Source of the DNA: Alteromonas halophila
Lineage (GTDB): Bacteria > Pseudomonadota > Gammaproteobacteria > Enterobacterales > Alteromonadaceae
Length of the DNA: 64,000 bases
Assembly (NCBI RefSeq): GCF_014651815.1
Contig: NZ_BMXP01000004.1
Span: forward strand, 228,304-292,303
Direction of reading: 5' to 3'
The translations under genes were made by a program, and so were the position numbers. Numbering within the stretch: the stretch's first letter is position 1; every line of letters starts with the position of its first letter. Positions 37,809 through 46,748 of the stretch are shown here, piece after piece. The notes under the pieces are model-generated. The model worked only from the letters and a program-made list of their open reading frames with translations. It ran no database searches and was not told the DNA's origin.

Positions 37809-38603
37809 TCAAGGAAAGCTAAAGAGGTGTTCTATTGGCTTAGCTAAGGTTAGTGCCTCTCTATCACCAGCAACATCTAACCGATTCAGCTTTTTATGCG
37901 GCCCATACAAATCCCAGTTTCCTTGATGCATACCGACTACAATGTTCAAAGGGTGTACTTTTTGAATCGCAGATATCATTTTCAAATGCATAGCTTGTGC
38001 GCTACCACCGACAAACATTGTTGGGGCTAAGTGCAAGCCTGTATCATCTAGTGTTACGCCCCAAGTTTGATCTGTATGCCAAGAGTGGGCAGTAACAAAC
38101 ATTCCAATAAAAGAAACCATCAACTCCGGGAATGGAGGAAGGGACTTGCACTCATGCGCAGCTATCACGTCTTTGCTTGAAACTCTGTAGAACGAGCGTT
38201 TTCCCTTCGCATAGTCATCATCTTTCACTTTTTCAATGCGAGTGTTTCTTCTCACTACAGATAGGTCTGGAGCAAAGGAAATGTGTTCATCTAGTTCGGA
38301 ATAAATCTTTAGCTGCTGCCTTATTTCATAGGCTCTTTCTCCAAGCGAAGCGACTACATAGGAGAAGTTGTTGGGGTTACCACTTGGCGATGTTAGATAA
38401 CGAAATTCACCATCAGTAGTAAGATTTTCGACTGAAATATCAAACTGCATTTGCTCATAATAATCGAGTAGTGCATGAAAACACCCAATCTCAAATGATG
38501 CAGACAATTCTCGTTGTTTTTTGCTATACACCAGCGAATGATCATCAACAAATTGAGTGACCATCTTTTCAACGTCAGATAACCAAGCACTACTCGTTTT
38601 CAT
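37809..38603 (-). CDS. Putative PD-(D/E)XK nuclease-like protein
   Basis: A 264-aa protein, from ATG 38603 (AAGGAC upstream). APDLSVV (D113) and AAHECKS (E151-x-K153), with an upstream Glu at residue 38, fit the PD-(D/E)XK active-site layout, followed by a helix PELMVSFIGMF. No named family was recognised. It overlaps the end of the preceding 149-aa gene by 14 bp, so the two form a translationally coupled pair. The pair is bracketed by identical 40-bp repeats. A role as a restriction or anti-phage nuclease is an inference from motif and context. Confidence 0.55.
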   Translation of the reverse strand: MKTSSAWLSDVEKMVTQFVDDHSLVYSKKQRELSASFEIGCFHALLDYYEQMQFDISVENLTTDGEFRYLTSPSGNPNNFSYVVASLGERAYEIRQQLKIYSELDEHISFAPDLSVVRRNTRIEKVKDDDYAKGKRSFYRVSSKDVIAAHECKSLPPFPELMVSFIGMFVTAHSWHTDQTWGVTLDDTGLHLAPTMFVGGSAQAMHLKMISAIQKVHPLNIVVGMHQGNWDLYGPHKKLNRLDVAGDREALTLAKPIEHLFSFP

Positions 38604-39039
38604 ACAAGTCCTTTGCAAGATTGAAAACGATGTCGTTGGCTGAATTCAGCCCCATCACAAAGCTATTAATTTCTAATTTCGCAATGATGCTATTAAAGCT
38701 TTCAACCGCCTTATTGATTTTGCGACTTCTAGAAGCGTTGAATTTGATACTTTTACCGTAACTTATTGGTATATCTGAACCTAGACCGCTATTTGTTGAG
38801 CTTCGAGCCGAGCTGTCTAATGGACCAAGTACAAGTTGATAAAATGAGTTGAGCACGAACACGACCTTGAGCATTTCATCGTTCCAGTTATTGGAATAGA
38901 GCTTGATTAGGTGCGGGTTATCCTTTGTTTTTACGTATTCTAGCTGTCGCTTAAAAGCGGAAACTCGTTTATCAATAAGCTGCCTTAGCTCGTATTCGAG
39001 GTATTCCGATAGCTGTTTTTGAATTTTCTCGTGCGCCAC
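38590..39039 (-). CDS. Unknown protein coupled to the PD-(D/E)XK gene
   Basis: A 149-aa helical protein from GTG 39039, rich in Lys, Asn and Ser, with no recognised domain. It ends NLAKDLYENE. The overlap with the nuclease-like gene downstream suggests a partner, such as a regulator or specificity subunit. Confidence 0.6.
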   Translation of the reverse strand: MAHEKIQKQLSEYLEYELRQLIDKRVSAFKRQLEYVKTKDNPHLIKLYSNNWNDEMLKVVFVLNSFYQLVLGPLDSSARSSTNSGLGSDIPISYGKSIKFNASRSRKINKAVESFNSIIAKLEINSFVMGLNSANDIVFNLAKDLYENE

Positions 39040-39060
39040 TTAATGCATCCTGCTCAGTAT

Positions 39061-39100
39061 ATTGAATGCAAAACCCGCCGGAGCGGGTTTGGTTTCAAAT
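39061..39100 (-). repeat. 40-bp direct repeat B with terminator hairpin
   Basis: Identical to 37748-37787, with the same hairpin at 39071-39090. It lies after the immunity-like gene, so repeats A and B bracket the two-gene nuclease module. Confidence 0.9.
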
Positions 39101-39185
39101 TAAAGCAAGCGAGCTTATTATCTACGCTTATGCTAATTTATTCTTAAACTGTTCTTCGCAATTAGACTTCAACTATCAATTGGGT

Positions 39186-39572
39186 CTATTTTGCTAGTAT
39201 ATGTATTTCATTCTTATCAACCCTTTTAAATAAGCCAAAACCATCATTACTATTTTGCCTTAATAAATCGATAGTCTCTTCTAATCGAGCTTCGGAGGTT
39301 ATAACGGTGTGGGCGTTGTAAAAACATCCGGAAAACTCTCTTTCGAAGCTACTACCGTCAAGTCCTTCGCCAACATCGATAACGTAGTATTCCTCAAAAT
39401 AAAATGGCCCGATTATTTTTTTAGTGTTATAGATTTTTCCGCTTAATGCAGAAATGCAATCCACCTCTCCACTGCTAGCTATTATATTTCTTTCTTCAAC
39501 GTTGCTTTCATTAACGAAAAGGAAAGCAAGCGAAATATTGATAGCTAAAGAGATCCCCAACAAGTATTTCAT
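39186..39572 (-). CDS. Probable immunity protein next to the Rhs tip
   Basis: A 128-aa protein with an N-terminal membrane/signal segment (YLLGISLAINISLAFLFV) and an acidic, Tyr-rich body. It begins 3 bp after the Rhs toxin tip gene, the usual place for the immunity gene of an Rhs C-terminal toxin. No family was recognised. The membrane or periplasmic signal suggests it meets the toxin at the envelope, but this is inferred. Confidence 0.55.
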   Translation of the reverse strand: MKYLLGISLAINISLAFLFVNESNVEERNIIASSGEVDCISALSGKIYNTKKIIGPFYFEEYYVIDVGEGLDGSSFEREFSGCFYNAHTVITSEARLEETIDLLRQNSNDGFGLFKRVDKNEIHILAK

Positions 39573-39575
39573 CTT

Positions 39576-40700
39576 CTAATCCTGCCAGAAGTATTTCGCA
39601 TTTTCATAATTAACTTTCTGCCTTATAGTGAACATACTCTCATAGTTGATCTCATATCGAAATACATTCTGAGTTCCTACTAGGTGTCCATCTTCATAAA
39701 CATCGAACTCATAGTTCCATTTATCATCCCAGTAACCATAGGTAGTTGTTGTCACCTGATCTACAGAACCTACCTGATTCATTATTTGGCTGAATATATT
39801 TCCTTTAGCAACAAACTTCTTCAATGGGTTATCAGAAAAAAGGTCATTATCTGGCGTCATTCGATTAATTCCTGCTTCCATGACTCCCATTTTCTTTGTT
39901 TGTACATCGTCAAAAACTTCTGGATGTTTCCTAGCTCTTTTCGATTCTAAGGTCATGCTCTTGAGTTTGTAAGAAATTTCATTTACCACATATTGAAGTG
40001 CAGCAGTCATTGCTCCGTTTGCAAACTTTCCGCCAGTTAACTTGGACACTGTGCCTCCAGCAATCGCTTGAATTACGGTCCGCCCATAGGAAGCACTCGA
40101 CTGTATTTTACCAACACCTTTCATGACTCCCGCAGATAAGAACCCATGGCCAAAGTTGCCACCTTGCAAGTCAGAAAGAACCCCTCCTGTAACAGCATGA
40201 GCTGCTATCTGTGTAGCACCACTCCATTGTGGTCCAGCTACTGAATGTGCCCCGTATCCTAATCCACCGAATGCTGCACCAGAAAAAGCACCATTCAAAG
40301 TTCCTCTGAGTGAGCCAGTATTTATCGCCCCTGCAACAGCTCCAGATATGGCGCCAGCAGCCATATACCCTCCCAGTGAAAGGGTGGTTATACTCATTGT
40401 TGCGCCTGTGGCTGATATTGTACCTAAAGTCGTTGTAGTTGTGAGCCCCCATCCAGCGGCCCAACCAGTTGCTGCTCCATATGTCGCTATCGCTGCAACA
40501 GCTGCCACGATTGGCCTCCAGTATTTCTTTACTTTCTTACCTAACCACTTAAAGAAATACCCACTTGGATCTGTGTAACTCATCGGGTTATTCAACACAT
40601 ATGAATAACGGTTATAGTTCTGGCTATTCATCGGAGTCTGAATAAACGGATCAGCCTGCAAAAACCTACCCAAGGTTGGATCGTAGATCCTACCGTTCAT
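39576..40700 (-). CDS. Orphan Rhs C-terminal fragment with toxin tip
   Basis: A 374-aa frame beginning with the Rhs core end, [19 protein letters not shown]...[12 protein letters not shown], then a Gly/Ala-rich hydrophobic segment (about 60-215) and a variable C-terminal domain of about 150 aa ending [10 protein letters not shown]. The large N-terminal YD-repeat part of Rhs is absent: an in-frame stop (TAG at 40716-40718, minus) precedes the ATG, and a MITE lies beside it. It is an orphan Rhs tip, a displaced or stored toxin module. The toxin's activity is not recognisable. Confidence 0.7.
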   Translation of the reverse strand: MNGRIYDPTLGRFLQADPFIQTPMNSQNYNRYSYVLNNPMSYTDPSGYFFKWLGKKVKKYWRPIVAAVAAIATYGAATGWAAGWGLTTTTTLGTISATGATMSITTLSLGGYMAAGAISGAVAGAINTGSLRGTLNGAFSGAAFGGLGYGAHSVAGPQWSGATQIAAHAVTGGVLSDLQGGNFGHGFLSAGVMKGVGKIQSSASYGRTVIQAIAGGTVSKLTGGKFANGAMTAALQYVVNEISYKLKSMTLESKRARKHPEVFDDVQTKKMGVMEAGINRMTPDNDLFSDNPLKKFVAKGNIFSQIMNQVGSVDQVTTTTYGYWDDKWNYEFDVYEDGHLVGTQNVFRYEINYESMFTIRQKVNYENAKYFWQD

Positions 40701-40729
40701 ATGGATACAGTGGATCTATGATCCACTAA

Positions 40730-40993
40730 GGAGGCTGCGAATAAGTCTATGGCCGCTCAGGCTTTCAGCCAAGGGGCTAATCAAGACGGTCTTTTGCAGG
40801 CCTAACGGGTTAAGTCGAAAAAGGCCAACGCAGAGTAGGCGCTTGGCTGGAAGCCCCGTAGGGCGAGCCCTGAAGCACGCATTTGCTGCGTTAGGCTTCT
40901 TGCCAAGGGCGACGGCCATTGCCTGCGAAACCTGCCTTGCAACTACGCACTTCAGGACTCGCTGAGTGACTATAGACTTATTCGCAGCCTCCC
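40730..40993. mobile_element. 264-bp MITE with perfect 21-bp terminal inverted repeats
   Basis: The ends GGAGGCTGCGAATAAGTC... (40730-40750) and its exact complement (40973-40993) are perfect 21-bp inverted repeats, extending imperfectly to about 30 bp (...CTCAG). The outer sequence ATCCACTA (40721-40728) recurs inverted as TAGTGGAT (41004-41011). It has no transposase gene. A 94-codon open frame inside it (40716-41000, minus) is judged chance. Confidence 0.82.
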
Positions 40994-41013
40994 TAATCAA
41001 AATAGTGGATTCG

Positions 41014-41688
41014 TTATTTAGCTATTGAGTTAATGGTTTCAGACGCTTTTTTTGCTCGACCAATGCTTACGCCAAACGCTTTTCCACTTAACTCGAAAAA
41101 ACTTAAGACTGATTCACTCGGTGAATCACCTTCCCTTGCATAGGGGTCAAAATAAATATCCATGTTTTCCAACTTGATCTCCGAAACTACGCCTGCCCAC
41201 TCAAGAACTTCCTTTGGCACTTTATCGCCATATTGCATATGCAGACTCTGAACTTCGGCAGCAATTGATTTCAAGTTATCTAGTGCTTGATTTGCAACTT
41301 GAAAAGATTCTTGTTCGCGAATTCTGTTCTGTTGCCTTTCAATTAAAGTAACCACGTCTGGGTTAGTGCTTTTTGTTTGCTCCTGATATATGTAATTTTT
41401 GATGGGTGTAAAATTGTTGGTTATCTCTGCGTAGTTATCGAAGATAGGTATGATGAACTCATTTACTCTAGCTAATACACCCAAATCCAAAACTGCCTGT
41501 TTATAGGCTTTGTCATCAGTCGATGTGTTAAATTGACTGACGGCGGTTAAAATTACGATACCGACCATACAAGCGGAGTTACCCCAAACGAAGATTATAG
41601 GTTTATCATTTTCATTCATTTTCCGGGTATAAAGCGTTATGCCAATCGAGAACAATGCCAAGAGCATGATTGTATAAGTTGCAAACAA
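41014..41688 (-). CDS. Unknown two-helix membrane protein
   Basis: A 224-aa protein with two membrane helices near the N-terminus (residues 1-20 and 33-52) and a cytoplasmic or periplasmic coiled region of about 170 residues. No family was recognised. It is followed on its 3' side by the MITE and preceded by the first HEPN gene (17-bp gap), so it may belong to the HEPN group as a membrane effector. Confidence 0.6.
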   Translation of the reverse strand: MFATYTIMLLALFSIGITLYTRKMNENDKPIIFVWGNSACMVGIVILTAVSQFNTSTDDKAYKQAVLDLGVLARVNEFIIPIFDNYAEITNNFTPIKNYIYQEQTKSTNPDVVTLIERQQNRIREQESFQVANQALDNLKSIAAEVQSLHMQYGDKVPKEVLEWAGVVSEIKLENMDIYFDPYAREGDSPSESVLSFFELSGKAFGVSIGRAKKASETINSIAK

Positions 41689-41705
41689 TACTAATTCCTT
41701 TTTAT

Positions 41706-42197
41706 TTAGCGTTGATTAATAAAATTTCCCAAGATCCTGATAGCTTCAATACCATCCGCGACGGGTAACTCGTTGTAATCCATTTTTGTATCTAAGACTC
41801 GCCTGATATATGTACCGCTGCCCTCTCCAAATTTAGGATGCACGTATGGATTTCGCATTTTTCTGAGTGAGGTTAACTGGTCAGCCAAATCACTATCAAT
41901 AACACTATGCTCTGCGGCTGCTGCAATAAGTTTCGCAAACCCCTTTGTTGCGATAGCCTCTTGCTCAGTAAGCACAAATGAATGCGCTAAAGAATGTTCA
42001 ACGACTAATTGGCACAACAACACACAGGCAACAAAATTTCCGTGTTTAAAACTTTCTTCAATTTCAGCTAGGATTGCAGGGTCTATGCCTCCGCTGAAAG
42101 CCCAACTTTCACGATGAAGGTTTACGACATGACTACGGAAATAACTCACTCGTTTTCTTGGGGAATCAAAGTCCCGATATTTCTCCACCCAATTCAA
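41706..42197 (-). CDS. HEPN-motif protein 1
   Basis: A 163-aa helical protein. LRKMRNPYVHPK contains R115-x4-H120, the catalytic motif of HEPN RNases, preceded by a helix QLVVEHSL typical of the fold. No nucleotidyltransferase antitoxin is adjacent. It is the third of three consecutive Rx4H genes in transcription order. HEPN domains are common RNA-cleaving effectors in toxin-antitoxin and phage-defence systems; activity here is inferred. Confidence 0.65.
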   Translation of the reverse strand: MNWVEKYRDFDSPRKRVSYFRSHVVNLHRESWAFSGGIDPAILAEIEESFKHGNFVACVLLCQLVVEHSLAHSFVLTEQEAIATKGFAKLIAAAAEHSVIDSDLADQLTSLRKMRNPYVHPKFGEGSGTYIRRVLDTKMDYNELPVADGIEAIRILGNFINQR

Positions 42198-42218
42198 AGT
42201 GCCCTCCGCAGCTCAGGC

Positions 42219-43472
42219 TCAGATTGTCTGCAATTTGACTTGTACTAACTTGTCTTCATCCTTTAGTTCAGTTTTCAAGAACTGAACCCATTTCATGGAG
42301 TATAAATAGCCGTCGAAACCCTCTACATAAGCAGAATGCTCTCCCGCATATGTCCTGTCAGTTTCTCTGGGCCTTGCTTCATAAAACTTCCAACACTTAG
42401 TATGCAATGTCATGTTAAACGAGGGAATCTTCTTAGATACCAATTCAACTACTCGTTTAGGCTTTAATTTAAAGGGGTTTTCCACCCCCTTGATAAATGC
42501 GACAGCCTGCTCGTAATTTTGAAGTTGCTCTTCAGAGAGGCTGTTGACATTGATAAACTCAACCGCCAAATCAGACGATGTAGCATGATTGCCTAACTTG
42601 GGAACCAAAAAAGCTCTAAGTCTATACTTTTGGCTTTGGGCAATTTCGTCGCTCAAATCATCACGATACGTCTCCATGTAATCCTTAACTACTTTGTAGT
42701 TTTCTTTTTGTAATTGTTTTAGGGCATCTATTTGGGCTTGTTCCGAAATTCGTGTAAGTTGCATGGCAAAAGCAAGTGAAGTTGTTAGTGCATGGACATC
42801 ACCAAACTCTTGGACAATTATCTCTTCAAAGTTGTTGAGTGCTGACTGGCACTCTCCCACAACGGCCAAGTCAATAGCAGGTAAATTACGGTGTTCTATT
42901 TTGTTTCGAAGACCAATTAAAAACTTCAGATTTGCTTTTTCGGGGCTTACTATTCCACTCCAATAATGGTCCACGCATTCAGAAAGCTCCCATGCCTTCT
43001 TATCTCCATCAATCACGACTGGATTGCCATCTTGGTCGTAATGAAAATAGTCCACGCCCCGCTTTTCAAAAATCGCATGGAACAACGCGGTGAAAGCGAT
43101 ATTTATATTTACGATAAAGCCGTAAGTTTTAAACTCGGTGTATGGGTTGTTGTAGATTGAAACTGCTAATAGAGCAAATTCCTTTGCTTTGTGAATAAGG
43201 ACACCTTTAGCTGACATGTCTGCCGTTTGTTGTAACTTTTGGCTATGTACAGCTCTGAATTCTTCTTTGCTTAAAAAGCAAACACCTGAACTTGTGTACT
43301 GATCCCCATCTCTTTCGACATATTGATGCCAGCGCTTTGATGGGTATGTTCGGCATGTATCGACTTTCCATCCAGTAGCATCGGCAAGTTGTCGTATGGT
43401 AAACGCTTCGCCTTGGCGCTCGCGGCTAGTTAAAAATTCGAACGCCAAATCGACTTTCTCATATCTACTCAT
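42219..43472 (-). CDS. DUF3644-type HEPN protein
   Basis: A 417-aa protein: an N-terminal winged-helix-like part (FTIRQLADATGWKVDTCRTY, residues 24-43), then a DUF3644-like domain (AKEFALLAVSIYNNPYTEFK) with LRNKIEHRNL giving R189-x4-H194, a helical middle, and a C-terminal part (about 280-417). DUF3644 is a helical family with an HEPN-like core, usually of unknown function. It could sense and cut RNA or tRNA. It is the middle gene of the three-gene set (21- and 23-bp gaps). Confidence 0.7.
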   Translation of the reverse strand: MSRYEKVDLAFEFLTSRERQGEAFTIRQLADATGWKVDTCRTYPSKRWHQYVERDGDQYTSSGVCFLSKEEFRAVHSQKLQQTADMSAKGVLIHKAKEFALLAVSIYNNPYTEFKTYGFIVNINIAFTALFHAIFEKRGVDYFHYDQDGNPVVIDGDKKAWELSECVDHYWSGIVSPEKANLKFLIGLRNKIEHRNLPAIDLAVVGECQSALNNFEEIIVQEFGDVHALTTSLAFAMQLTRISEQAQIDALKQLQKENYKVVKDYMETYRDDLSDEIAQSQKYRLRAFLVPKLGNHATSSDLAVEFINVNSLSEEQLQNYEQAVAFIKGVENPFKLKPKRVVELVSKKIPSFNMTLHTKCWKFYEARPRETDRTYAGEHSAYVEGFDGYLYSMKWVQFLKTELKDEDKLVQVKLQTI

Positions 43473-43495
43473 CGTATCCTTACCTTGTATATCGA

Positions 43496-44152
43496 CTAAC
43501 GATCCCTAGAAAACTTATCTGCCATAATTGCTTTGTAGTTGTCAGAACAACCGGACAGGAGCTGCTCACAACCGCCCATTTCAGATGCACACGTTGGAGA
43601 AACCAGAAAAGGGGTTTCACTAGAAATTAAAACATCGACGATGTTGTTGTACCTGTCAGTATCCTCGTGATGGTCAATTGCATATAGTCCCCAACATTGA
43701 TTGATAAATGGGTCGATTACCTCATAGATAAATGTTTTTGTATCGCAGGGCCATTCATCAGGCGCGGTAAAATGTTGTATAGTGTTCCTAAGCTGTCCAA
43801 ACGACTTATACAATTCATGATTAGGTAATTTTATCCCTGTTGCAGCCCAAAGCCGTTCAGGTAAGTCCAAGTATGAAAACGTCTTCGCACTTTTCACCAA
43901 GTCTTTAAAACTCAGGATATCAACCTCAGCTTGATTTGAACGCGGTATTTTTTCGAAAATTAATAACGGGTGTTCTTGCGCAATTCTAGCTTTGATAAAA
44001 ATTTCAGCAGCATGTGCCGCTTGAAGCACTGACATTTCGTCCCACATCTCACCTTCGAAACTATAAAAGCACGCATGATAGTTAGCATGAGAGAGAGCAG
44101 CTCTCCCCAACCTAATCATATGCTCATGAACTTGGTTCAATTCCTTTTGCAT
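43496..44152 (-). CDS. HEPN-motif protein 2
   Basis: A 218-aa protein. LQAAHAAEIFIKARIA is the characteristic first HEPN helix, and GQLRNTIQHFTA holds R122-x4-H127. The C-terminus is acidic with three Cys. It is the first gene of the HEPN set, separated by 68 bp from the recombinase gene, which may put it under a separate promoter in the gap. Confidence 0.68.
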   Translation of the reverse strand: MQKELNQVHEHMIRLGRAALSHANYHACFYSFEGEMWDEMSVLQAAHAAEIFIKARIAQEHPLLIFEKIPRSNQAEVDILSFKDLVKSAKTFSYLDLPERLWAATGIKLPNHELYKSFGQLRNTIQHFTAPDEWPCDTKTFIYEVIDPFINQCWGLYAIDHHEDTDRYNNIVDVLISSETPFLVSPTCASEMGGCEQLLSGCSDNYKAIMADKFSRDR

Positions 44153-44220
44153 AGCGCCCGTAATTTTGTTGGAAATTAATTAACCATATTAAAAGCTTAC
44201 TGAATAACCTACAACAAACT

Positions 44221-45171
44221 TTAATTTCGGGCAGAAGGATGAAACCGCATGTACGACTCATTCAACTCACTCTGCACAATATGCGTGTATACCTGTGTAG
44301 TAGAAAGGTCTGCATGGCCCAGATATTCCTGAATCTGGCGAAGGTTAGCACCATTGCTAAGCATATGTGTTGCTGCTGAGTGACGAAACACATTGCAGGC
44401 GGCGTTGACATCAAAGCCTGCGGATATGAGGTACTTTTTAATAAGCTCCGAAAGTTGCGTGGGCCTGAATGGATTCCCGCTATTGCTTAGAAACAATGTG
44501 TCACCCGAATAAAAGGTTTCGAGTTTCGGGCGACAGTTGACTATATATTCATCAATACAAGCCAATGCCCTGTTGGAGATGGGCACATACCGGTCTTTCG
44601 CTCCCTTGCCGTGATTAACACGAAGCTGAGACAGGCTTTCGTCCTGTCGGTCGAGGTCGTAGAGTTTGATATTAGCAAGCTCCATCCGGCGAACAGCTGT
44701 AGCGTAGAATGTTTCCATGATGGCTTTATCCCTTATGCCTTTAGTGCCTGCAATGTCCGCCTGATGAAATAGCCGTTCAAGATTTGGGAATGACAAGAAT
44801 GCCGTAGGTAACGTTTTGGGAACCTTGGGCTGTTCAAAGTACTGCATCGGATTGCTGTCGATAATTTCAAGGTACAGCAACCTGCGAAAAAAAGTGGTCA
44901 CAGCCCGAAGGCGGTTGCGCCTGACAGCCGGTTTTAACAAATCATTGCTTCTGGGGTTGATGTACGTGTTGAGATAGCGCTTGTAACTTTCCAAGTCTTT
45001 TTTGGTGAGGTCGTAAGGCGACTTGATACCTTCGGTGATACACCACTTATGAAAGAGATTCAGATTACACTGCTTGATTCGCACAGTCGTAGGGGACTGC
45101 CCCGACGCATTACAATCATCAAAATATGCGTCGAAGCACTCCTCAAAGGTTTCAGGCTTGGTAGCGCTCAT
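44221..45171 (-). CDS. Tyrosine recombinase (XerC/D-like) of the IS21-like element
   Basis: A 316-aa tyrosine recombinase with an N-terminal SAM-like core-binding domain and a C-terminal catalytic domain: R161 (AVRRMEL), K189 region (GKGAKDRYVPI), NVFRHSAATHM (R263), H286 (LGHA) and the nucleophile Y295 (VYTHI). The usual His before the second Arg (HxxR) is Asn260. It overlaps the end of the toprim gene by 20 bp, so it is part of the transposition operon, perhaps for cointegrate resolution or element integration. Confidence 0.85.
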   Translation of the reverse strand: MSATKPETFEECFDAYFDDCNASGQSPTTVRIKQCNLNLFHKWCITEGIKSPYDLTKKDLESYKRYLNTYINPRSNDLLKPAVRRNRLRAVTTFFRRLLYLEIIDSNPMQYFEQPKVPKTLPTAFLSFPNLERLFHQADIAGTKGIRDKAIMETFYATAVRRMELANIKLYDLDRQDESLSQLRVNHGKGAKDRYVPISNRALACIDEYIVNCRPKLETFYSGDTLFLSNSGNPFRPTQLSELIKKYLISAGFDVNAACNVFRHSAATHMLSNGANLRQIQEYLGHADLSTTQVYTHIVQSELNESYMRFHPSARN

Positions 45172-45976
45172 TACGATACCCTGCTTCTGATAATACCCGT
45201 GTTAAACGCTTATCAAACAAACGCCATTGGCAATCGTCCCACTTACCTAGCTTCTGGACTTTGAAAGGTAGCGCCACTTCACACAGCAGCATGTTGGCAT
45301 CTACAACATCGCTGCGAAACTCGCCCATTGCATCTTCATCTGACGTTGCGTCAGTAAAGACAACTAGCGTTTCGATACCGTTGCGTTTCAGTTCGGATGA
45401 CGCTAGTTCACACCAATCATCACCCAAGATTGTAACGCCATTGCGATAGCCGCGCTCCGCAAGCCCCAAGGCGACAAACGGATTATCACAAACCAATGCC
45501 AGCTTTTGTGGCTCAAAGGGTATGAACACGGGCATGTGACCAAACACACTGCACTTGAGTGACGGTTGCTTGCGTCGGGGTGTGGAGTACCTAAGACCAT
45601 ACAGGCCGACAAGCTCTCCATCAGTAACTAGCGGCAGGGTAATACAACCACGCATGGTCTCATGGCCTGTCTCACCATTTAAAAGGCCAATACGCTTGAA
45701 TCCACCGCGCAACTTAATTCCCTCTCTTGTCTTGTGATAGGGGAACTCCAGTGACAACGTCCTGTCGCAAAAACCAATATTAAACTCGTCGATAGTTTCA
45801 CGAGAAAGACCGAGAATACTATGCGTAAATGCCATCGGCTTTGCGCTGCCTAAAAGCGAGCGATGATAAAACTGCACCGCCATGGGTGCCTGTCGCTCGA
45901 TGATATGTGTATCACCAGAGATAGGTGATGATGTAAAAAGGTTGGCTTGGAATAACGCTAGTTCTGACTTAGTCAT
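45152..45976 (-). CDS. Toprim/DnaG-like protein in the transposition operon
   Basis: A 274-aa protein from ATG 45976 (GGAGGTGG upstream, overlapping istB by 8 bp). The first half resembles DnaG-type primase core sequence (FYHRSLLG...HSILGLSRETIDEFNIGF) without the CHC2 zinc finger. The second half looks like a divergent toprim fold (ALVCDNPFVALGLAERG, FTDATSDEDAM). Its role next to IstAB is not known; it may aid replication of the transposon ends or act on DNA structure. Confidence 0.65.
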   Translation of the reverse strand: MTKSELALFQANLFTSSPISGDTHIIERQAPMAVQFYHRSLLGSAKPMAFTHSILGLSRETIDEFNIGFCDRTLSLEFPYHKTREGIKLRGGFKRIGLLNGETGHETMRGCITLPLVTDGELVGLYGLRYSTPRRKQPSLKCSVFGHMPVFIPFEPQKLALVCDNPFVALGLAERGYRNGVTILGDDWCELASSELKRNGIETLVVFTDATSDEDAMGEFRSDVVDANMLLCEVALPFKVQKLGKWDDCQWRLFDKRLTRVLSEAGYRNERYQA

Positions 45977-46748
45977 TTTTGCCACCTCCCTTACCAGATA
46001 GCTGACGCCCGCGCTTATCGCGATAAGACTCACAATCCCAATTCAACGCAATTGCGTATGGCACGATCCGATCTAACGTTGAATCTGCAATCGTTTTGTC
46101 GCCAAAAGCGTCGTACCAGTCACTGGGCGCATATTGCGAGGTAATGATAAGTGATGAGCTTTGGTCGCGGATTTCGATAAGCTCAAACAGCAGATGACGC
46201 TCTTGAGGATTAAGCGGCTGGATCCCCCAATCATCAATGAGTAAAACCCTGACTTTACTTATCTTGCGACGCAGCTTTTCCAGCGAATCGTCGCCCGCTT
46301 TCTCAGCTATTTTCAAGTCACGGATCAGAACCGGATAGTGATAATATTGCACGGTGTATTCCCGCAACAATGCCTCTTGCCCCAATGCACAAGCCAGATG
46401 GGTTTTACCGGCTCCTGTTGGGCCGCTGATAATGATGTGACGAAAATCTTTTATCCACTGGCATTGCGCCAATTCTTTAAGCTTTGAGACACGCACTGGC
46501 GGCTTATCGCTAGTTTGTATGTCACTTAATACGGCATGGGGCCATCGCAACTTTGCGGCCTTCTGGAGACGCGCTACTTTCGATTCGTGGGCACTGTCGG
46601 CTTGCGCTCGCAATTGCTCAAAAAGGCGCTCAGCACACGTTTGCTCCTCTATGTTACTGCGACCCTCTTGTTCAGCAAATACCGTGTAAACCATGGGTAT
46701 CCGTAAATAGTCACACAGCGATTTGATGGATTGATTGAGATTATTCAT
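45969..46748 (-). CDS. istB: IstB-like ATP-binding transposition helper
   Basis: A 259-aa AAA+ ATPase (from ATG 46748, overlapping the istA stop by 8 bp). Walker A is GPTGAGKT (109-116), Walker B is LLIDDWG (169-175), followed by SSLIITSQYAPSDWYDAFGD and a C-terminal Arg-rich end. IstB proteins load onto DNA and activate the IstA transposase, as TnsC does in Tn7. Confidence 0.93.
   Translation of the reverse strand: MNNLNQSIKSLCDYLRIPMVYTVFAEQEGRSNIEEQTCAERLFEQLRAQADSAHESKVARLQKAAKLRWPHAVLSDIQTSDKPPVRVSKLKELAQCQWIKDFRHIIISGPTGAGKTHLACALGQEALLREYTVQYYHYPVLIRDLKIAEKAGDDSLEKLRRKISKVRVLLIDDWGIQPLNPQERHLLFELIEIRDQSSSLIITSQYAPSDWYDAFGDKTIADSTLDRIVPYAIALNWDCESYRDKRGRQLSGKGGGKND

Noticed and set aside
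37748..39100. Integron attC cassette
   Set aside because: The 40-bp repeats are exact copies with a terminator hairpin and show no attC core sites, and the recombinase at 44221 looks Xer-like rather than an IntI integrase.
40716..41000. 94-aa open frame on the minus strand
   Set aside because: It lies almost entirely within the MITE and includes both terminal repeats; composition is arginine/cysteine-rich in a shadow-like way and no family is recognisable.
41706..43472. HEPN genes as part of a CRISPR type VI or III system
   Set aside because: No cas gene, array or CARF-type domain was seen nearby.
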